From contig NZ_JAGGOS010000054.1 in assembly GCF_018614205.1 (NCBI RefSeq), positions 1 through 64,000 on the forward strand: a stretch of 64,000 nucleotides of DNA, in the 5' to 3' direction. Within the stretch, counting starts at the first letter, position 1, and each line of letters begins with the position of its first letter. The notes below the pieces were generated by a model. The model saw nothing but the letters and a program-made list of their open reading frames with translations. It made no database searches and had not been told where the DNA came from. A program made the position numbers and the translations under genes. Below are positions 43,295-53,612 of the stretch, one piece after another. This DNA comes from Streptomyces sp. ISL-36 (GTDB lineage Bacteria > Actinomycetota > Actinomycetes > Streptomycetales > Streptomycetaceae).

Positions 43295-44989
43295 ATGCCC
43301 GACGACAGCCAGCAGCCCCAGCAGGAACGGATCTCCGGCGGACATCTGGTCGCCAAGGCCCTCAAGGCGGAGGGGGTCGACGTCATCTACACGCTCTGCG
43401 GCGGCCACATCATCGACATCTACGACGGCTGTGTCGACGAGGGCATCGAAGTCGTCGACGTACGCCATGAGCAGGTGGCCGCGCACGCCGCCGACGGCTA
43501 CGCCCGGATCACCGGGAAGCCCGGCTGCGCGGTCGTGACCGCCGGCCCCGGGACCACCGACGCGGTCACCGGAGTGGCCAACGCCTTCCGCGCCGAGTCC
43601 CCCATGCTCCTGATCGGCGGCCAGGGCGCCCACACCCAGCACAAGATGGGCTCCCTGCAGGACCTGCCGCACGTCGACATGATGACCCCCATCACCAAGT
43701 TCGCCGCCACCGTCCCGGACACGGCCCGGGCGGCGGACATGGTCTCCATGGCGTTCCGCGAGTGCTACCACGGAGCGCCCGGCCCGTCCTTCCTGGAGAT
43801 CCCGCGCGACGTCCTCGACGCCACCGTCCCGGTGGAGAAGGCGCGGATCCCCAAGGCCGGGCAGTACCGCGCCTCCACCCGCAGCGCCGGCGACCCGGAG
43901 GCCGTCGAGAAGCTCGCCGATCTGCTGGTGCACGCCGAGAAGCCCGCGATCCTGCTGGGCAGCCAGGTGTGGACGACCCGCGCCACGGACGCCGCCGTCG
44001 AACTCGTCCGGACCCTCAACATCCCCGCGTACATGAACGGGGCGGGACGCGGCACCCTGCCGCCCGGCGATCCGCACCACTTCCAGCTCTCCCGGCGCTA
44101 CGCCTTCGCCAACGCCGATGTCATCGTCATCGTCGGCACTCCCTTCGACTTCCGGATGGGCTACGGCAAGCGGCTCTCCCCGGACGCGACCGTCGTCCAG
44201 ATCGACCTGGACTACCGCACCGTCGGCAAGAACCGGGACATCGACCTGGGGATCGTCGGCGACGCGGGGCTGGTCCTGCGGTCCGTGACCGAGGCGGCGA
44301 GCGGCCGGCTCAACGGCGGAGCCATCCGGCGCAAGGCGTGGCTGGAGGAGCTGCGCACCGCCGAGCAGACCGCTCTGGACAAGCGGCTGCCGCAACTGCG
44401 CTCGGACGCCTCGCCGATCCACCCGTACCGCCTGGTCAGCGAGATCAACGACTTCCTCACCGAGGACTCGATCTACATCGGCGACGGCGGGGACATCGTC
44501 ACCTTCTCCGGCCAGGTCGTGCAGCCCAAATCACCCGGGCACTGGATGGACCCCGGTCCCCTGGGCACGCTCGGCGTCGGCATCCCCTTCGTCCTGGCCG
44601 CCAAGCAGGCCCGCCCGGACAAGGAGGTGGTGGCGCTCTTCGGTGACGGCGCGTTCTCCCTCACCGGCTGGGACTTCGAGACGCTCGTCCGCTACAACCT
44701 CCCCTTCGTAGGCATCGTCGGCAACAACTCCTCCATGAACCAGATCCGTTACGGCCAGGCCCAGAAGTACGGCCTGGAGCGCGAGCGGGTCGGCAACACC
44801 CTCGGCGACGTCCACTACGACAAGTTCGCCCAGATGCTCGGCGGCTACGGCGAGGAGGTGCGCGACCCCGCCGACATCGGACCGGCGCTGCGCCGGGCCC
44901 GCGAGTCCGGGCTGCCGTCCCTGATCAACGTCTGGGTCGACCCCGACGCGTACGCCCCCGGAACCATGAACCAGACCATGTACAAGTGA
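43295..44989 (+). CDS. oxc: Oxalyl-CoA decarboxylase-type ThDP enzyme
   Basis: A 564-residue thiamine-diphosphate enzyme. Glu59 in [16 protein letters not shown] activates the cofactor; the ThDP motif is [20 protein letters not shown] with GIVGNN near 450-478. It belongs to the acetolactate-synthase/oxalyl-CoA-decarboxylase superfamily. I call oxalyl-CoA decarboxylase (oxalyl-CoA to formyl-CoA and CO2) because formyl-CoA transferase and an OFA antiporter follow directly; sequence alone would leave acetolactate synthase-like enzymes open. The TGA is 13 nt before frc. Confidence 0.8.
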   Translation: MPDDSQQPQQERISGGHLVAKALKAEGVDVIYTLCGGHIIDIYDGCVDEGIEVVDVRHEQVAAHAADGYARITGKPGCAVVTAGPGTTDAVTGVANAFRAESPMLLIGGQGAHTQHKMGSLQDLPHVDMMTPITKFAATVPDTARAADMVSMAFRECYHGAPGPSFLEIPRDVLDATVPVEKARIPKAGQYRASTRSAGDPEAVEKLADLLVHAEKPAILLGSQVWTTRATDAAVELVRTLNIPAYMNGAGRGTLPPGDPHHFQLSRRYAFANADVIVIVGTPFDFRMGYGKRLSPDATVVQIDLDYRTVGKNRDIDLGIVGDAGLVLRSVTEAASGRLNGGAIRRKAWLEELRTAEQTALDKRLPQLRSDASPIHPYRLVSEINDFLTEDSIYIGDGGDIVTFSGQVVQPKSPGHWMDPGPLGTLGVGIPFVLAAKQARPDKEVVALFGDGAFSLTGWDFETLVRYNLPFVGIVGNNSSMNQIRYGQAQKYGLERERVGNTLGDVHYDKFAQMLGGYGEEVRDPADIGPALRRARESGLPSLINVWVDPDAYAPGTMNQTMYK

Positions 44990-45002
44990 GGAGCGCCCGG
45001 CC

Positions 45003-46232
45003 ATGACCAAGGCACTCGAAGGCATCCGCGTTCTCGACATGACGCATGTGCAGTCCGGTCCCTCCGCCACCCAACTGCTCGCCTGGCTCGGCGCGGACGT
45101 GGTGAAGCTGGAGGCCCCGTCCGGGGACATCACGCGCAAGCAGCTGCGGGACATCCCGGACGTCGACTCGCTCTACTTCACGATGCTCAACTGCAACAAG
45201 CGGAGCATCACCCTCAACACCAAGACCCAGCGGGGCAAGGAGATCCTGACCGAGCTGATCCGGCGCAGCGACGTCATGGTCGAGAACTTCGGCCCCGGGG
45301 CCGTCGACCGGATGGGCTTCACCTGGGAGCGCATCCAGGAGATCAATCCACGAATCGTCTATGCCTCCATCAAGGGGTTCGGGGACGGCCCGTACACCAA
45401 CTTCAAGGCGTACGAGGTCGTCGCACAGGCCATGGGCGGCTCGATGGCCACCACGGGGTTCGAGGACGGGCCGCCGCTGGCGACGGGCGCCCAGATCGGT
45501 GACTCCGGCACCGGCGTCCATGCCGTGGCTGGGATCCTCGCGGCGCTCTTCCAGCGCGAGAACACCGGGCGGGGGCAGCGGGTGAACGTCGCGATGCAGC
45601 ACGCGGTGCTGAATCTGTGCCGCGTGAAGCTGCGGGATCAGCAGAGGCTGTCCCACGGGCCGCTCTCCGAGTATCCCAACGAAGATTTCGGCGAGGAAGT
45701 CCCCCGTTCGGGTAATGCTTCGGGCGGAGGCCAGCCGGGCTGGGCGGTGCGGTGCGCCCCCGGCGGCCCCAACGACTACGTGTACGTCATCGTCCAGCCC
45801 GTCGGCTGGGCCCCCATCTCGGAACTCATCGGCCGGCCCGAGCTCGCCGACGACCCGGAGTGGGCGACTCCGGAGGCCCGGCTGCCCAAGCTCTCCAAGA
45901 TGTTCCAGCTGATCGAGGAGTGGTCCTCGACGCTTCCCAAGTGGCAGGTGCTGGAACTGCTCAACAGCCGCGGTATTCCGTGCGGTCCGATCCTGTCCAC
46001 CAAGGAGATCATCGAGGACGCCTCGCTGGTCGCCAACGAGATGGTGGTCGAGGTCGCCCACCCCGAGCGGGGCACCTTCACCACCGTCGGTTCCCCGCTC
46101 AAGCTCTCCGACTCCCCCGTGGAGGTGATCGCCTCCCCGCTGCTCGGCGAGCACAACGAAGAGGTGTACGTCGGCGAGCTCGGGCTCGGCGACGAGGAAC
46201 TGCGGCTGCTCAAGACGAGCGGGGTGATCTAG
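45003..46232 (+). CDS. frc: Formyl-CoA:oxalate CoA-transferase
   Basis: A 409-residue family III CoA-transferase that moves CoA from formyl-CoA to oxalate. It starts [20 protein letters not shown], a sequence typical of Frc; the catalytic Asp is at about 167 in [10 protein letters not shown]; the glycine loop GGGQPG at about 241 matches the mobile GGGGQ loop of characterised Frc. GAGGAG precedes the ATG. Its TAG overlaps the GTG of the next gene by one base, so translation is coupled. Confidence 0.92.
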   Translation: MTKALEGIRVLDMTHVQSGPSATQLLAWLGADVVKLEAPSGDITRKQLRDIPDVDSLYFTMLNCNKRSITLNTKTQRGKEILTELIRRSDVMVENFGPGAVDRMGFTWERIQEINPRIVYASIKGFGDGPYTNFKAYEVVAQAMGGSMATTGFEDGPPLATGAQIGDSGTGVHAVAGILAALFQRENTGRGQRVNVAMQHAVLNLCRVKLRDQQRLSHGPLSEYPNEDFGEEVPRSGNASGGGQPGWAVRCAPGGPNDYVYVIVQPVGWAPISELIGRPELADDPEWATPEARLPKLSKMFQLIEEWSSTLPKWQVLELLNSRGIPCGPILSTKEIIEDASLVANEMVVEVAHPERGTFTTVGSPLKLSDSPVEVIASPLLGEHNEEVYVGELGLGDEELRLLKTSGVI

Positions 46233-48388
46233 TGACAGCGCACAGCTTCGATCAGCGGGCGGTACGGGAACTGCTCGACGCCGTACGGGCGGAGGGGCGC
46301 ACCGCGCTCACCGCGCCCGAGGGGAAGAGGATCGCCGACGCGTACGGCATCGCCGTGCCGGGCGAGGCGCTCGCACGGGACGTGGACGAGGCGGTGGCAC
46401 AGGCCGACCGGCTCGGCGGCAAGGTGGTCCTCAAGATCGTCTCTCCGGACATCCTGCACAAGACCGACGCGGGCGCTGTCGTCATCGGTGTGGAGGGCGC
46501 GGCCCAGGTCAGGGAGGCGTTCTGCCGGATCGTCGAGAACGCCCGCGCCTACGCTCCCGACGCGCGGATCGATGGTGTCCAGGTGCAGCAGATGCTGCCG
46601 CCGGGCCAGGAGGTCATCGTCGGTGCCGTCACCGATCCCGCCTTCGGCAAGATCGTCGCCTTCGGGCTCGGCGGGGTGCTGGTGGAGGTGCTGAAGGACG
46701 TCACGTTCCGGCTCGCGCCGGTGACCGCCGACGAGGCGGTGTCGATGCTCGACTCGATCCGGGCGGCGGAGATCCTGCGTGGGGTGCGGGGGGCGCCGGC
46801 CGTCGACCGGTGGGCGCTCGCCGAGCAGATCCGGCGCGTCTCCCGGCTGGTCACCGACTTTCCGGAGATCGCCGAGATCGACCTCAACCCCGTGATCGCC
46901 ACACCCACCGGCGCCACGGCCGCCGACATCCGCGTGATCCTCGCCTCCGAACTCCCCCCGCCGCGAAGGACGTACACCCGGGAGGAGATCCTGCGCTCCA
47001 TGCGGCGGCTGATGCAGCCGACCGCCGTGGCCGTCATCGGCGCCTCCAACGAGACCGGGAAGATCGGCAATTCGGTGATGCGCAACCTCATCGACGGCGG
47101 ATTCCCGGGCGAGATCCATCCGGTGAACCCCCGAGCCGATGACATTCTGGGCCGCAAGGCGTACAAGAGTGTCACGGACGTTCCCGGTGAGGTGGATGTG
47201 GCGGTCTTCGCGATCCCCGCTCCGTTCGTGGCATCGGCGCTGGAGGAGGTGGGGCGCAAGGGCATTCCCAACGCGGTGCTGATCCCGTCCGGCTTCGCCG
47301 AGACCGGGGAGCACGCCCTGCAGGACGAGATCGTGGAGGTGGCGCAGCGGTACGGCATCCGTCTGCTGGGCCCGAACATCTACGGCTACTACTCGACCTG
47401 GCAGGACCTGTGCGCCACGTTCTGCACTCCGTACGACGTCAAGGGCGGCGTGGCGCTGACCTCGCAGTCGGGCGGCATCGGGATGGCCATCCTGGGCTTC
47501 GCCCGCACCACGCGCACGGGTGTGTCGGCGATCGTCGGGCTCGGCAACAAGTCGGACATCGACGAGGACGATCTGCTCACCTGGTTCGGCGAGGACCCCC
47601 GTACCGAGTGCATCGCGATGCACCTGGAGGACCTCAAGGACGGGCGGGCCTTCGTGGAGGCGGCCCGGGCGACCGTGCCGAAGAAGCCGGTGATCGTCCT
47701 CAAGGCGGGCCGTACGAGTGCCGGGGCGAAGGCGGCGGGCTCGCACACGGGGGCGCTCGCGGGTGACGACGCGGTGTACGACGACATCCTGCGGCAGGCG
47801 GGCGTCATCCGGGCGCCCGGGCTGAGCGACATGCTGGAGTACGCGCGTGCCCTGCCCGTGCTGCCGGCTCCGCGGGGGGACAACGTCGTCGTCATCACCG
47901 GCGCCGGCGGGTCGGGAGTACTGCTGTCCGACGCGATCGTCGACAACGGGCTGCGGCTGATGGAGATCCCGGACGATCTGGACGCAGCCTTCAAGGCGTT
48001 CATCCCGCCCTTCGGGGCCTCGGGCAACCCCATCGACATCACGGGCGGCGAGCCGCCCTCCACGTACGAGGCGACGATCCGGCTCGGCCTGGAGGACCCA
48101 CGCATCCACGCGCTCGTGCTGGGCTACTGGCACACCATCGTCACTCCCCCGATGGTGTTCGCCGAGCTCACCGCGCGCGTGGTGGCGGAGTTCCGGGAAC
48201 GGGGCATCGAGAAGCCGGTGGTGGCCTCCCTCGCCGGTGACGTCGAGGTCGAGGAGGCCTGCCAGTACCTCTTCGAACGGGGCGTCGTGGCCTACCCGTA
48301 CACCACCGAGCGGCCCGTGGACGTGCTCGGTGCGAAATACCGGTGGGCGCGCGCCGCCGGACTGCTGGGCGGTGATGCGGTGAGCTGA
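46232..48388 (+). CDS. NDP-forming acyl-CoA ligase, ATP-grasp domain first
   Basis: A 718-residue single-chain ligase of the acetate-CoA ligase (ADP-forming) family. Residues about 10-230 form the ATP-grasp domain (GKVVLKIVSPDILHKTDAGA, FGLGGVLVEVLKDVTFRLAP, EIDLNPV); 260-360 the CoA-binding domain (VAVIGASNETGKIGNSVMRN); 375-700 the ligase domains with the likely phospho-His near 504 in GSHTGALAGDD. In many relatives the ATP-grasp domain is last. In this operon it could prime the pathway by making oxalyl-CoA or another acyl-CoA donor; inference. Confidence 0.85.
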   Translation: MTAHSFDQRAVRELLDAVRAEGRTALTAPEGKRIADAYGIAVPGEALARDVDEAVAQADRLGGKVVLKIVSPDILHKTDAGAVVIGVEGAAQVREAFCRIVENARAYAPDARIDGVQVQQMLPPGQEVIVGAVTDPAFGKIVAFGLGGVLVEVLKDVTFRLAPVTADEAVSMLDSIRAAEILRGVRGAPAVDRWALAEQIRRVSRLVTDFPEIAEIDLNPVIATPTGATAADIRVILASELPPPRRTYTREEILRSMRRLMQPTAVAVIGASNETGKIGNSVMRNLIDGGFPGEIHPVNPRADDILGRKAYKSVTDVPGEVDVAVFAIPAPFVASALEEVGRKGIPNAVLIPSGFAETGEHALQDEIVEVAQRYGIRLLGPNIYGYYSTWQDLCATFCTPYDVKGGVALTSQSGGIGMAILGFARTTRTGVSAIVGLGNKSDIDEDDLLTWFGEDPRTECIAMHLEDLKDGRAFVEAARATVPKKPVIVLKAGRTSAGAKAAGSHTGALAGDDAVYDDILRQAGVIRAPGLSDMLEYARALPVLPAPRGDNVVVITGAGGSGVLLSDAIVDNGLRLMEIPDDLDAAFKAFIPPFGASGNPIDITGGEPPSTYEATIRLGLEDPRIHALVLGYWHTIVTPPMVFAELTARVVAEFRERGIEKPVVASLAGDVEVEEACQYLFERGVVAYPYTTERPVDVLGAKYRWARAAGLLGGDAVS

Positions 48389-48500
48389 GCGACAGCTCGA
48401 ACCACGGGGCTCGCGGCGGCCGCTCGCCGCGGGTCCCGGTGCGAAGGGAACGGACAGGGGGCGCTGGCCAGACTTCTTCCACGCGAGGGGTTCGATCTCC

Positions 48501-49895
48501 ATGACGACAACCGACATCACCACCTCCCTCCCCTACAGAGAGGTGACGGACGCCAACGGCCGCACGTACCGGGTCGGCGAGACCGACATCGACCTGATGG
48601 GCCGCACACGCAAGTGGATGGTCATCCTGCCGTGGGTGGGCATGATGGGCATCAGCTCGGCGGAGTACGCTTTCGCGTCCGCCGAGGAAACCCTGCACAC
48701 CGCGCACAGCTGGAGCAGCGCGCACATCTTCTGGATGCTCGGCGTCTGGGTGTTCTTCCAGGCCTCGGTGGCCTTCCCGGCCGGGAAGCTGCGCGAGAGC
48801 GGAAAGCTTCCGGCCCGCTGGGCGATGATGCTGGGCGCGGTCGGCACGCTCCTCGGCTACCTCTCGCTGGCGTTCGCGCCGCATGTGATCGTCGCCTACA
48901 TCGGCTTCGGCATGTTCAGCGGTATGGGCGCGGGCATGGTCTACGCGACCTGCGTCAACATGGTCGGCAAGTGGTACCCGGAACGCAAGGGCGGCAAGAC
49001 CGGCTTCGTCAACGGCGGGTTCGCCTACGGCTCGGTGCCGTTCGTCTTCATCTTCACCGGCTACATGGATCTGACGAACTTCCGCTGGGTGCTGGTCGCC
49101 GTCGGTCTCTTCCTGGCCGCGATGGTGGCGGTGGCGGGGTACTTCTTCCAGGACCCGCCGAAGAACTGGTGGCCGGCCCAGATCGATCCGCTGAGGAAGC
49201 CCGACGACCCGCGCGCCAGGCGGGCGCTGGAGAAGAACCCTCCGGCGGTGAAGCAGTACACGCCGATCGAGGCCTGGCGGACCGGGCGGGTCGCGCTGAT
49301 GTGGTTCTGTCTGCTGTGCACCTCGGGCGTCAACATCTTCGGGATCGCCTTCCAGGTGCCGTTCGGCGACGAGGCGGGGTTCGCGGGCGGGATCGTGGCG
49401 ACCGCGATGTCCCTGAAGGCGATCGTGAACGGCACCGGGCGTGGCGTGATCGGCTGGCTCTCCGACCGGTACGGCCGCAAGCAGTGCCTGATCTTCGTCT
49501 GTATCGTCCTCGGGCTCGCCCAGTACGGAATCCTCTGGTCCGGCAGCATCCACAATCTGCCGCTGTTCCTGGTGTTCTCCAGCATCTCCGGCTTCGGCGG
49601 CGGAGCGATCTTCCCGATGTTCGCGGCGATGACCGCGGACTACTTCGGTGAGAACAACAACGCCTCCAACTACGGCCTGGTCTACAGCTCCAAGCTGGTT
49701 TCGGGACTGCTCGGTTCCGGTATGGGCGCGGTGGTGGTCTCCGCCTGGGACTACTCCGGAGCCTTCGTGCTCGCCGGGTCGATCTCGCTCTTCGCCGGCT
49801 TCGTGGCGCTGTTCCTGCATCCGCCGGGACGGCCGCGGGCCCGCCGTGTGACGGCGAACCCGCGGCCGATCAGCCGCGACGCGGGGGCGGAGTGA
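48501..49895 (+). CDS. OFA-family MFS transporter (oxalate/formate antiporter type)
   Basis: A 464-residue, 12-segment MFS protein. The stretch GMGAGMVYATCVNMVGKWYP with ERKGGKTGFVNGGFAYGS is the OFA-family signature; GWLSDRYGRK and FFGEN-like YFGENNNASNYG also fit. It would import oxalate in exchange for formate, the product of frc. A cytoplasmic loop of about 50 residues lies between the two halves. GAGGGG is about 9 nt upstream of the ATG. Last gene of the rightward arm. Confidence 0.9.
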   Translation: MTTTDITTSLPYREVTDANGRTYRVGETDIDLMGRTRKWMVILPWVGMMGISSAEYAFASAEETLHTAHSWSSAHIFWMLGVWVFFQASVAFPAGKLRESGKLPARWAMMLGAVGTLLGYLSLAFAPHVIVAYIGFGMFSGMGAGMVYATCVNMVGKWYPERKGGKTGFVNGGFAYGSVPFVFIFTGYMDLTNFRWVLVAVGLFLAAMVAVAGYFFQDPPKNWWPAQIDPLRKPDDPRARRALEKNPPAVKQYTPIEAWRTGRVALMWFCLLCTSGVNIFGIAFQVPFGDEAGFAGGIVATAMSLKAIVNGTGRGVIGWLSDRYGRKQCLIFVCIVLGLAQYGILWSGSIHNLPLFLVFSSISGFGGGAIFPMFAAMTADYFGENNNASNYGLVYSSKLVSGLLGSGMGAVVVSAWDYSGAFVLAGSISLFAGFVALFLHPPGRPRARRVTANPRPISRDAGAE

Positions 49896-49904
49896 CCACC
49901 CAGG

Positions 49905-50978
49905 TCAGCTCTTCTCACGCAGCGAGTGGAGGTGCGCGCTCGACTTGCGGGCGAAGTCGAACGACTCGACCGGGTTGTCGCGTTCGGCCTGCCAGTGGTG
50001 GGCGTGGCGTCCGTGACGGGTGCGGTTCACCGCCGAGATGAAGCGCCGGTAGTCGATGTCTCCGTCCCCGACGTCCGCCATGCGGTAGCCGTCCCGGACG
50101 GAGTCGTCGCGTTCACCGTCCTTGACGTGGAAGAGCGGATAGCGGTGGGGCTGGTCGAGGACGTAGGTCAGCGGGTCGAAGGGGGCGGGGGTGCCGTCGG
50201 CGCGGCGGGAGAAGCGGTGCTGGGCGACGTAACCCCAGTAGATGTCCATTTCGAGGTGGACGAGGTCGGGGTCGGTCTCGGCGAGCAGGACGTCGTAGAG
50301 GCGGACGTCCGGCTGGTCGGTGGCGAAGGAGAACTCCTCGGCGTGGTTGTGCTGGTAGAACTTCATGCCGCGCTTCTTCGCCTCGGCGCCGTAGTGGTTG
50401 AACTCCTCGGCGCAGCGCTTCCAGCCGTCGACGGTCGCCCCGTAGCGCCAGGGGCCCGAGGCGGTGCCGATGTGCGGGAGGCCGAGGGCCTGGGCGTCGT
50501 CGAGGACCCGGGTGAGGTTCTGGGCGAAGGTGTAGGCGTTGGGGTCGGACGAGTAGTAGCCGACATGGCTGCCGATGCCGCGCAGGCCGTGGTCGCGGGT
50601 GAGCCGATCGAGTTCGGCGAGCGTGATCGGGCCGGCGGAGCCCTGGGTGTACCCGGCGAACTCGACCTCGTCGTAGCCGTACTTCTTCAGCTCGGCGAAG
50701 ACGGTGGCGAACCCGAGCGTGGAGACCTTGTCGCGCAGGGAGTAGAGCTGGATGCCGAGGTGGCCGGGGGGCAGTACGGGCCGGCCGTGGCCGTTGCCCC
50801 GGTCGGTGGGGTCGGCCGCGGCGGGGGCGGCCTCGGCGGCGCCTGCGGTGGGGGCGGCCGCTCCGAGGAGGGCGGCGGCGGTGGCGCCGGCGGCGACACC
50901 GAGCATGTTCCGTCTGCTGAGCTTCCGGGTGAGCTCGGGGTCGGCCGGGGCGCTGTGGATACGGCGGGTGCGGCTCAT
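49905..50978 (-). CDS. Tat-exported sugar-phosphate isomerase/epimerase (TIM barrel)
   Basis: A 357-residue protein. Twin-arginine signal KLSRRNMLGVAAGATAAALL near residues 20-45. The rest is an AP-endonuclease-2-like TIM barrel: LGIQLYSLRDKVSTLGF, YGYDEVEFAGYT, HNHAEEF, HLEMDIYWGY, FHVKDGERDD. The Glu/Asp/His metal ligands are visible. It may act on oxidised or keto sugars outside the membrane. The ATG at 50976-50978 has GAGGAG upstream. It lies 49 nt after the ebo-type cluster on the same strand and may be co-transcribed. Confidence 0.87.
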   Translation of the reverse strand: MSRTRRIHSAPADPELTRKLSRRNMLGVAAGATAAALLGAAAPTAGAAEAAPAAADPTDRGNGHGRPVLPPGHLGIQLYSLRDKVSTLGFATVFAELKKYGYDEVEFAGYTQGSAGPITLAELDRLTRDHGLRGIGSHVGYYSSDPNAYTFAQNLTRVLDDAQALGLPHIGTASGPWRYGATVDGWKRCAEEFNHYGAEAKKRGMKFYQHNHAEEFSFATDQPDVRLYDVLLAETDPDLVHLEMDIYWGYVAQHRFSRRADGTPAPFDPLTYVLDQPHRYPLFHVKDGERDDSVRDGYRMADVGDGDIDYRRFISAVNRTRHGRHAHHWQAERDNPVESFDFARKSSAHLHSLREKS

Positions 50979-51027
50979 CTGTGGATAACTCCTCGTTGTC
51001 GGTGGGGTCTGATTCACTGGAGTCCGG

Positions 51028-52434
51028 TCAGCAGAGACCGGCCAGTTGGAGCAGCAGGGACTTCACATCGGTGGCCGCGACGCGGCCGCTGACAGCGCGG
51101 GGGGTGGAGCACAGAATGAGCGGACCTTCGTCATCGCTCGTGGGGAGGCGGCCATGGCTGCCGCGAATAGGTGAGGGATCGAGAGGCACGACCGCCAGTC
51201 GGTAGCGCATGCCCAGCTTCTTGCGGGCGATCGCCGTCGCCGCCTTGATCCGTACGTAGGGGTCCAGCGGGTCCATGAAGAGCTCGACGGGGTCGTAGCC
51301 CGGTTTGCGGTGGATCTCCACGAGCCGGGCGAAGTCGGGCGCCTTCGTGTCGTCGAGCCAGTAGTAGTACGTGAACCAGGCGTCGCGCTCGGCGAGGGCG
51401 ACGAGCTCCCCGGAGCGGGGGTGGTCGAGGCCGTACTCCTTCTTGCCCTCGTCGTCGAGGAGCCGTTCCAGTCCGGGAAGCCCGGCGAGGGCCTCGCGCG
51501 TGGCGGCCATCTCTCCGGGGTCCTCGGGGCGGCGGACGTACACGTGGGCGAGCTGGTGGTCGGCGACCGCGAAGGCGCGGGAGGCCATCGGATCCAGGTA
51601 CTCCATGCCGTCCTGGGTGTGGACCTCGAGCAGTCCGGCGCGGCGCAGGGCGCGGTTGATGTCGACGGGCCGGTCGACGCGGGTGATGCCGTACTCCGAG
51701 AGGACGACGACGGTGCGCCCCTCGGCCCGTGCCTCGTCGAGGAGGGGTGTGAGGGCGGCGTCGAGATCGGCGGCCGCGCGCTCGGAGCGCGGGTCGTCCG
51801 GTCCGAACCGCTGCAGGTCGTAGTCGAGGTGCGGGAGGTAGCTGAGGGCGAGGTCGGGGCGGCGGGTGCGCAGGATGTGCCGGGTGGCGTCGATGATCCA
51901 CCGGCTGGAGACGAGATCCGCGCCCGGGCCCCAGAAGTGGAAGAGGGGGAAGGTGCCGAATTTCTCGGTGAGTTCGTCGTGGAGGGCCGGGGGCCGGGTG
52001 TAGCAGTCGGGTTCCTTGCGGCCGTCCGCGTAGTAGACGGGACGGGGGGTGACGGTGATGTCGGTGTCCGCGCCCATGGCGTACCACCAGCAGATATTGG
52101 CCACGGTGTAGCCGGGGTGGGAGCGGCGGGCCGCGTCCCAGAGTTTGTCGCCGGCGACGAGGCCGTTGTGCTGGCGCCAGAGGAGGACGTCGCCCAGGTC
52201 GCGGAAGTACCAGCCGTTGGCGACGATGCCGTGCTCGGAGGGGAGAGTACCGGTGAGGAAGGTGGACTGGGCGGTGCAGGTCACCGCCGGCAGGACGGTG
52301 GAGAGAGCGGCCTGGGAGCCTGACCCGGCAAGGGCCCGGAGGCGGGGCATGTGCTGGAGGAGGCGGGGCGTGAGACCGACGACGTCGAGGACCAGGAGGG
52401 GGATGGGTCGGGTGTCGCTCCGGAGACCGGTCAT
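51028..52434 (-). CDS. eboF: Alkaline-phosphatase-superfamily phosphodiesterase (EboF-like)
   Basis: A 468-residue nucleotide pyrophosphatase/phosphodiesterase-type protein. The nucleophile is in AVTCTAQSTFLTGTLPSEHG (Thr or Ser); metal-binding residues appear in LPHLDYDLQ, LSEYGI and VADHQLAHV. No signal peptide is seen, so it is likely cytoplasmic or needs another export route. The ATG overlaps the EboE stop (ATGA). It would remove a phosphate or nucleotide group from the cluster's product; inference. Confidence 0.85.
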   Translation of the reverse strand: MTGLRSDTRPIPLLVLDVVGLTPRLLQHMPRLRALAGSGSQAALSTVLPAVTCTAQSTFLTGTLPSEHGIVANGWYFRDLGDVLLWRQHNGLVAGDKLWDAARRSHPGYTVANICWWYAMGADTDITVTPRPVYYADGRKEPDCYTRPPALHDELTEKFGTFPLFHFWGPGADLVSSRWIIDATRHILRTRRPDLALSYLPHLDYDLQRFGPDDPRSERAAADLDAALTPLLDEARAEGRTVVVLSEYGITRVDRPVDINRALRRAGLLEVHTQDGMEYLDPMASRAFAVADHQLAHVYVRRPEDPGEMAATREALAGLPGLERLLDDEGKKEYGLDHPRSGELVALAERDAWFTYYYWLDDTKAPDFARLVEIHRKPGYDPVELFMDPLDPYVRIKAATAIARKKLGMRYRLAVVPLDPSPIRGSHGRLPTSDDEGPLILCSTPRAVSGRVAATDVKSLLLQLAGLC

Positions 52435-53600
52435 GGGAGTTCCTTGAGGCCGAGGTCGGTCAGGAGGTCACGGGCCAGCGTGAGTTCGGCGGCGATGCCG
52501 TCGGCGAGACGGGCGCGGGTGCGGGGGCGCTGCGCGGCCGGGAGGGCCTGCCAGGTGTAGGTCTCGACCTCCAGATGGTGGGTGCGGGGGCGCGGGCCGC
52601 CGAGGAGGAGGCCGAGGGTGTCCTGGAGCACGGGGAGGGTGGAGGTGAGCGGAGGAGCGGGCGGCGTATGGAGGGGGACGTGGAAGTGTGCGCGCCAGGG
52701 CGCGCCGTCGGGGAGCGAGCGGCCCGCGAGGGCTTCGGGGAGGTCATCGGTCCCGCGCAGACCGGCGGCGGTGCTGGTGCGGGTCTGGTGCAGGAATCGG
52801 GGTTCCGCGAAGGCGGCGAGCGCGGCGCGGACCTCGGGGAGATGGGGGTGCTCGGCGTGCAGTGCGGCGGAGAGCTGGGACTTGACCACGGGGACACCGA
52901 CGGCGGCGAGGCCGTCCAAGGCGGTACGGGGGTCCTCGAAGGACGTGGCGAGGTGGCAGGTGTCGACGCAGACGCCGATGCGCCGGCTCGATACGGCGGT
53001 GAGCGGGGCGATCGCGTCGGCGGTGGTCTCGACGGTGCAGCCGGGTTCCGGCTCGAGTCCGATCCGGACGGACTTGCCGGTGAGCTCCTCCAGGGCGTCG
53101 AGGCGTTCGGCGAGGGTCCTCAGGGCCCTGCGGGCGGTGTCGGCGGCGCGGGAGTCGAAGGAGGTGCGCCAGGCGAGGGGCAGGGTGGAGACGGAGCCGT
53201 CGGTGACGTCGTCGGGGAGGAGCGCGGCGAGGAGCCGGGCCAGGTCGGTGGTGTGGGCGAGACGTTCGGGGCGGGTCCAGTCCGGCTGGTAGACGCGGTA
53301 CTTGACCTCTTCGGCGCCGAAGCCCTCGTAGGGGAAGCCGTTGAGGGTGACCACTTCGAGGCCGCGGTGGTCGAGTTCGGCGCGCAGTGCGCGCAGGGAG
53401 GCGGGATCGGTGATCAGTGAGCGGGCGGCGTCCCGGGCGAGCCAGAGGCCGATGCCGAGACGGTCGCGGCCGAGACGCCGGCGAACGGGTTCGCAGTGGT
53501 CCCGGAGCTGGGCGAGTACGCCGTCGAGGGTCTCGGCGGGGTGGACGTTGGTGCAGTAGGCGAGGTGGACGGTCGAGCCGTCGGGGTGGCGAAAGCGCAT
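52431..53600 (-). CDS. eboE: EboE-like metabolite traffic protein (TIM barrel)
   Basis: A 389-residue TIM-barrel protein. Typical EboE features: HLAYCTNVHPAETLDGVL at the start, GIGLWLARDAA, VVTLNGFPYEGF, YRVYQPDW, IGLEPEPGCTVETT and GVCVDTCHLAT, with HVPLHTPPAPPL near the end. It resembles xylose-isomerase-like enzymes, but its reaction is not established. The ATG at 53598-53600 has GGAGG upstream, 12 nt after EboB. It is coupled by ATGA to the phosphodiesterase gene. Confidence 0.85.
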   Translation of the reverse strand: MRFRHPDGSTVHLAYCTNVHPAETLDGVLAQLRDHCEPVRRRLGRDRLGIGLWLARDAARSLITDPASLRALRAELDHRGLEVVTLNGFPYEGFGAEEVKYRVYQPDWTRPERLAHTTDLARLLAALLPDDVTDGSVSTLPLAWRTSFDSRAADTARRALRTLAERLDALEELTGKSVRIGLEPEPGCTVETTADAIAPLTAVSSRRIGVCVDTCHLATSFEDPRTALDGLAAVGVPVVKSQLSAALHAEHPHLPEVRAALAAFAEPRFLHQTRTSTAAGLRGTDDLPEALAGRSLPDGAPWRAHFHVPLHTPPAPPLTSTLPVLQDTLGLLLGGPRPRTHHLEVETYTWQALPAAQRPRTRARLADGIAAELTLARDLLTDLGLKELP

Positions 53601-53612
53601 CGAGGGCCTCCC

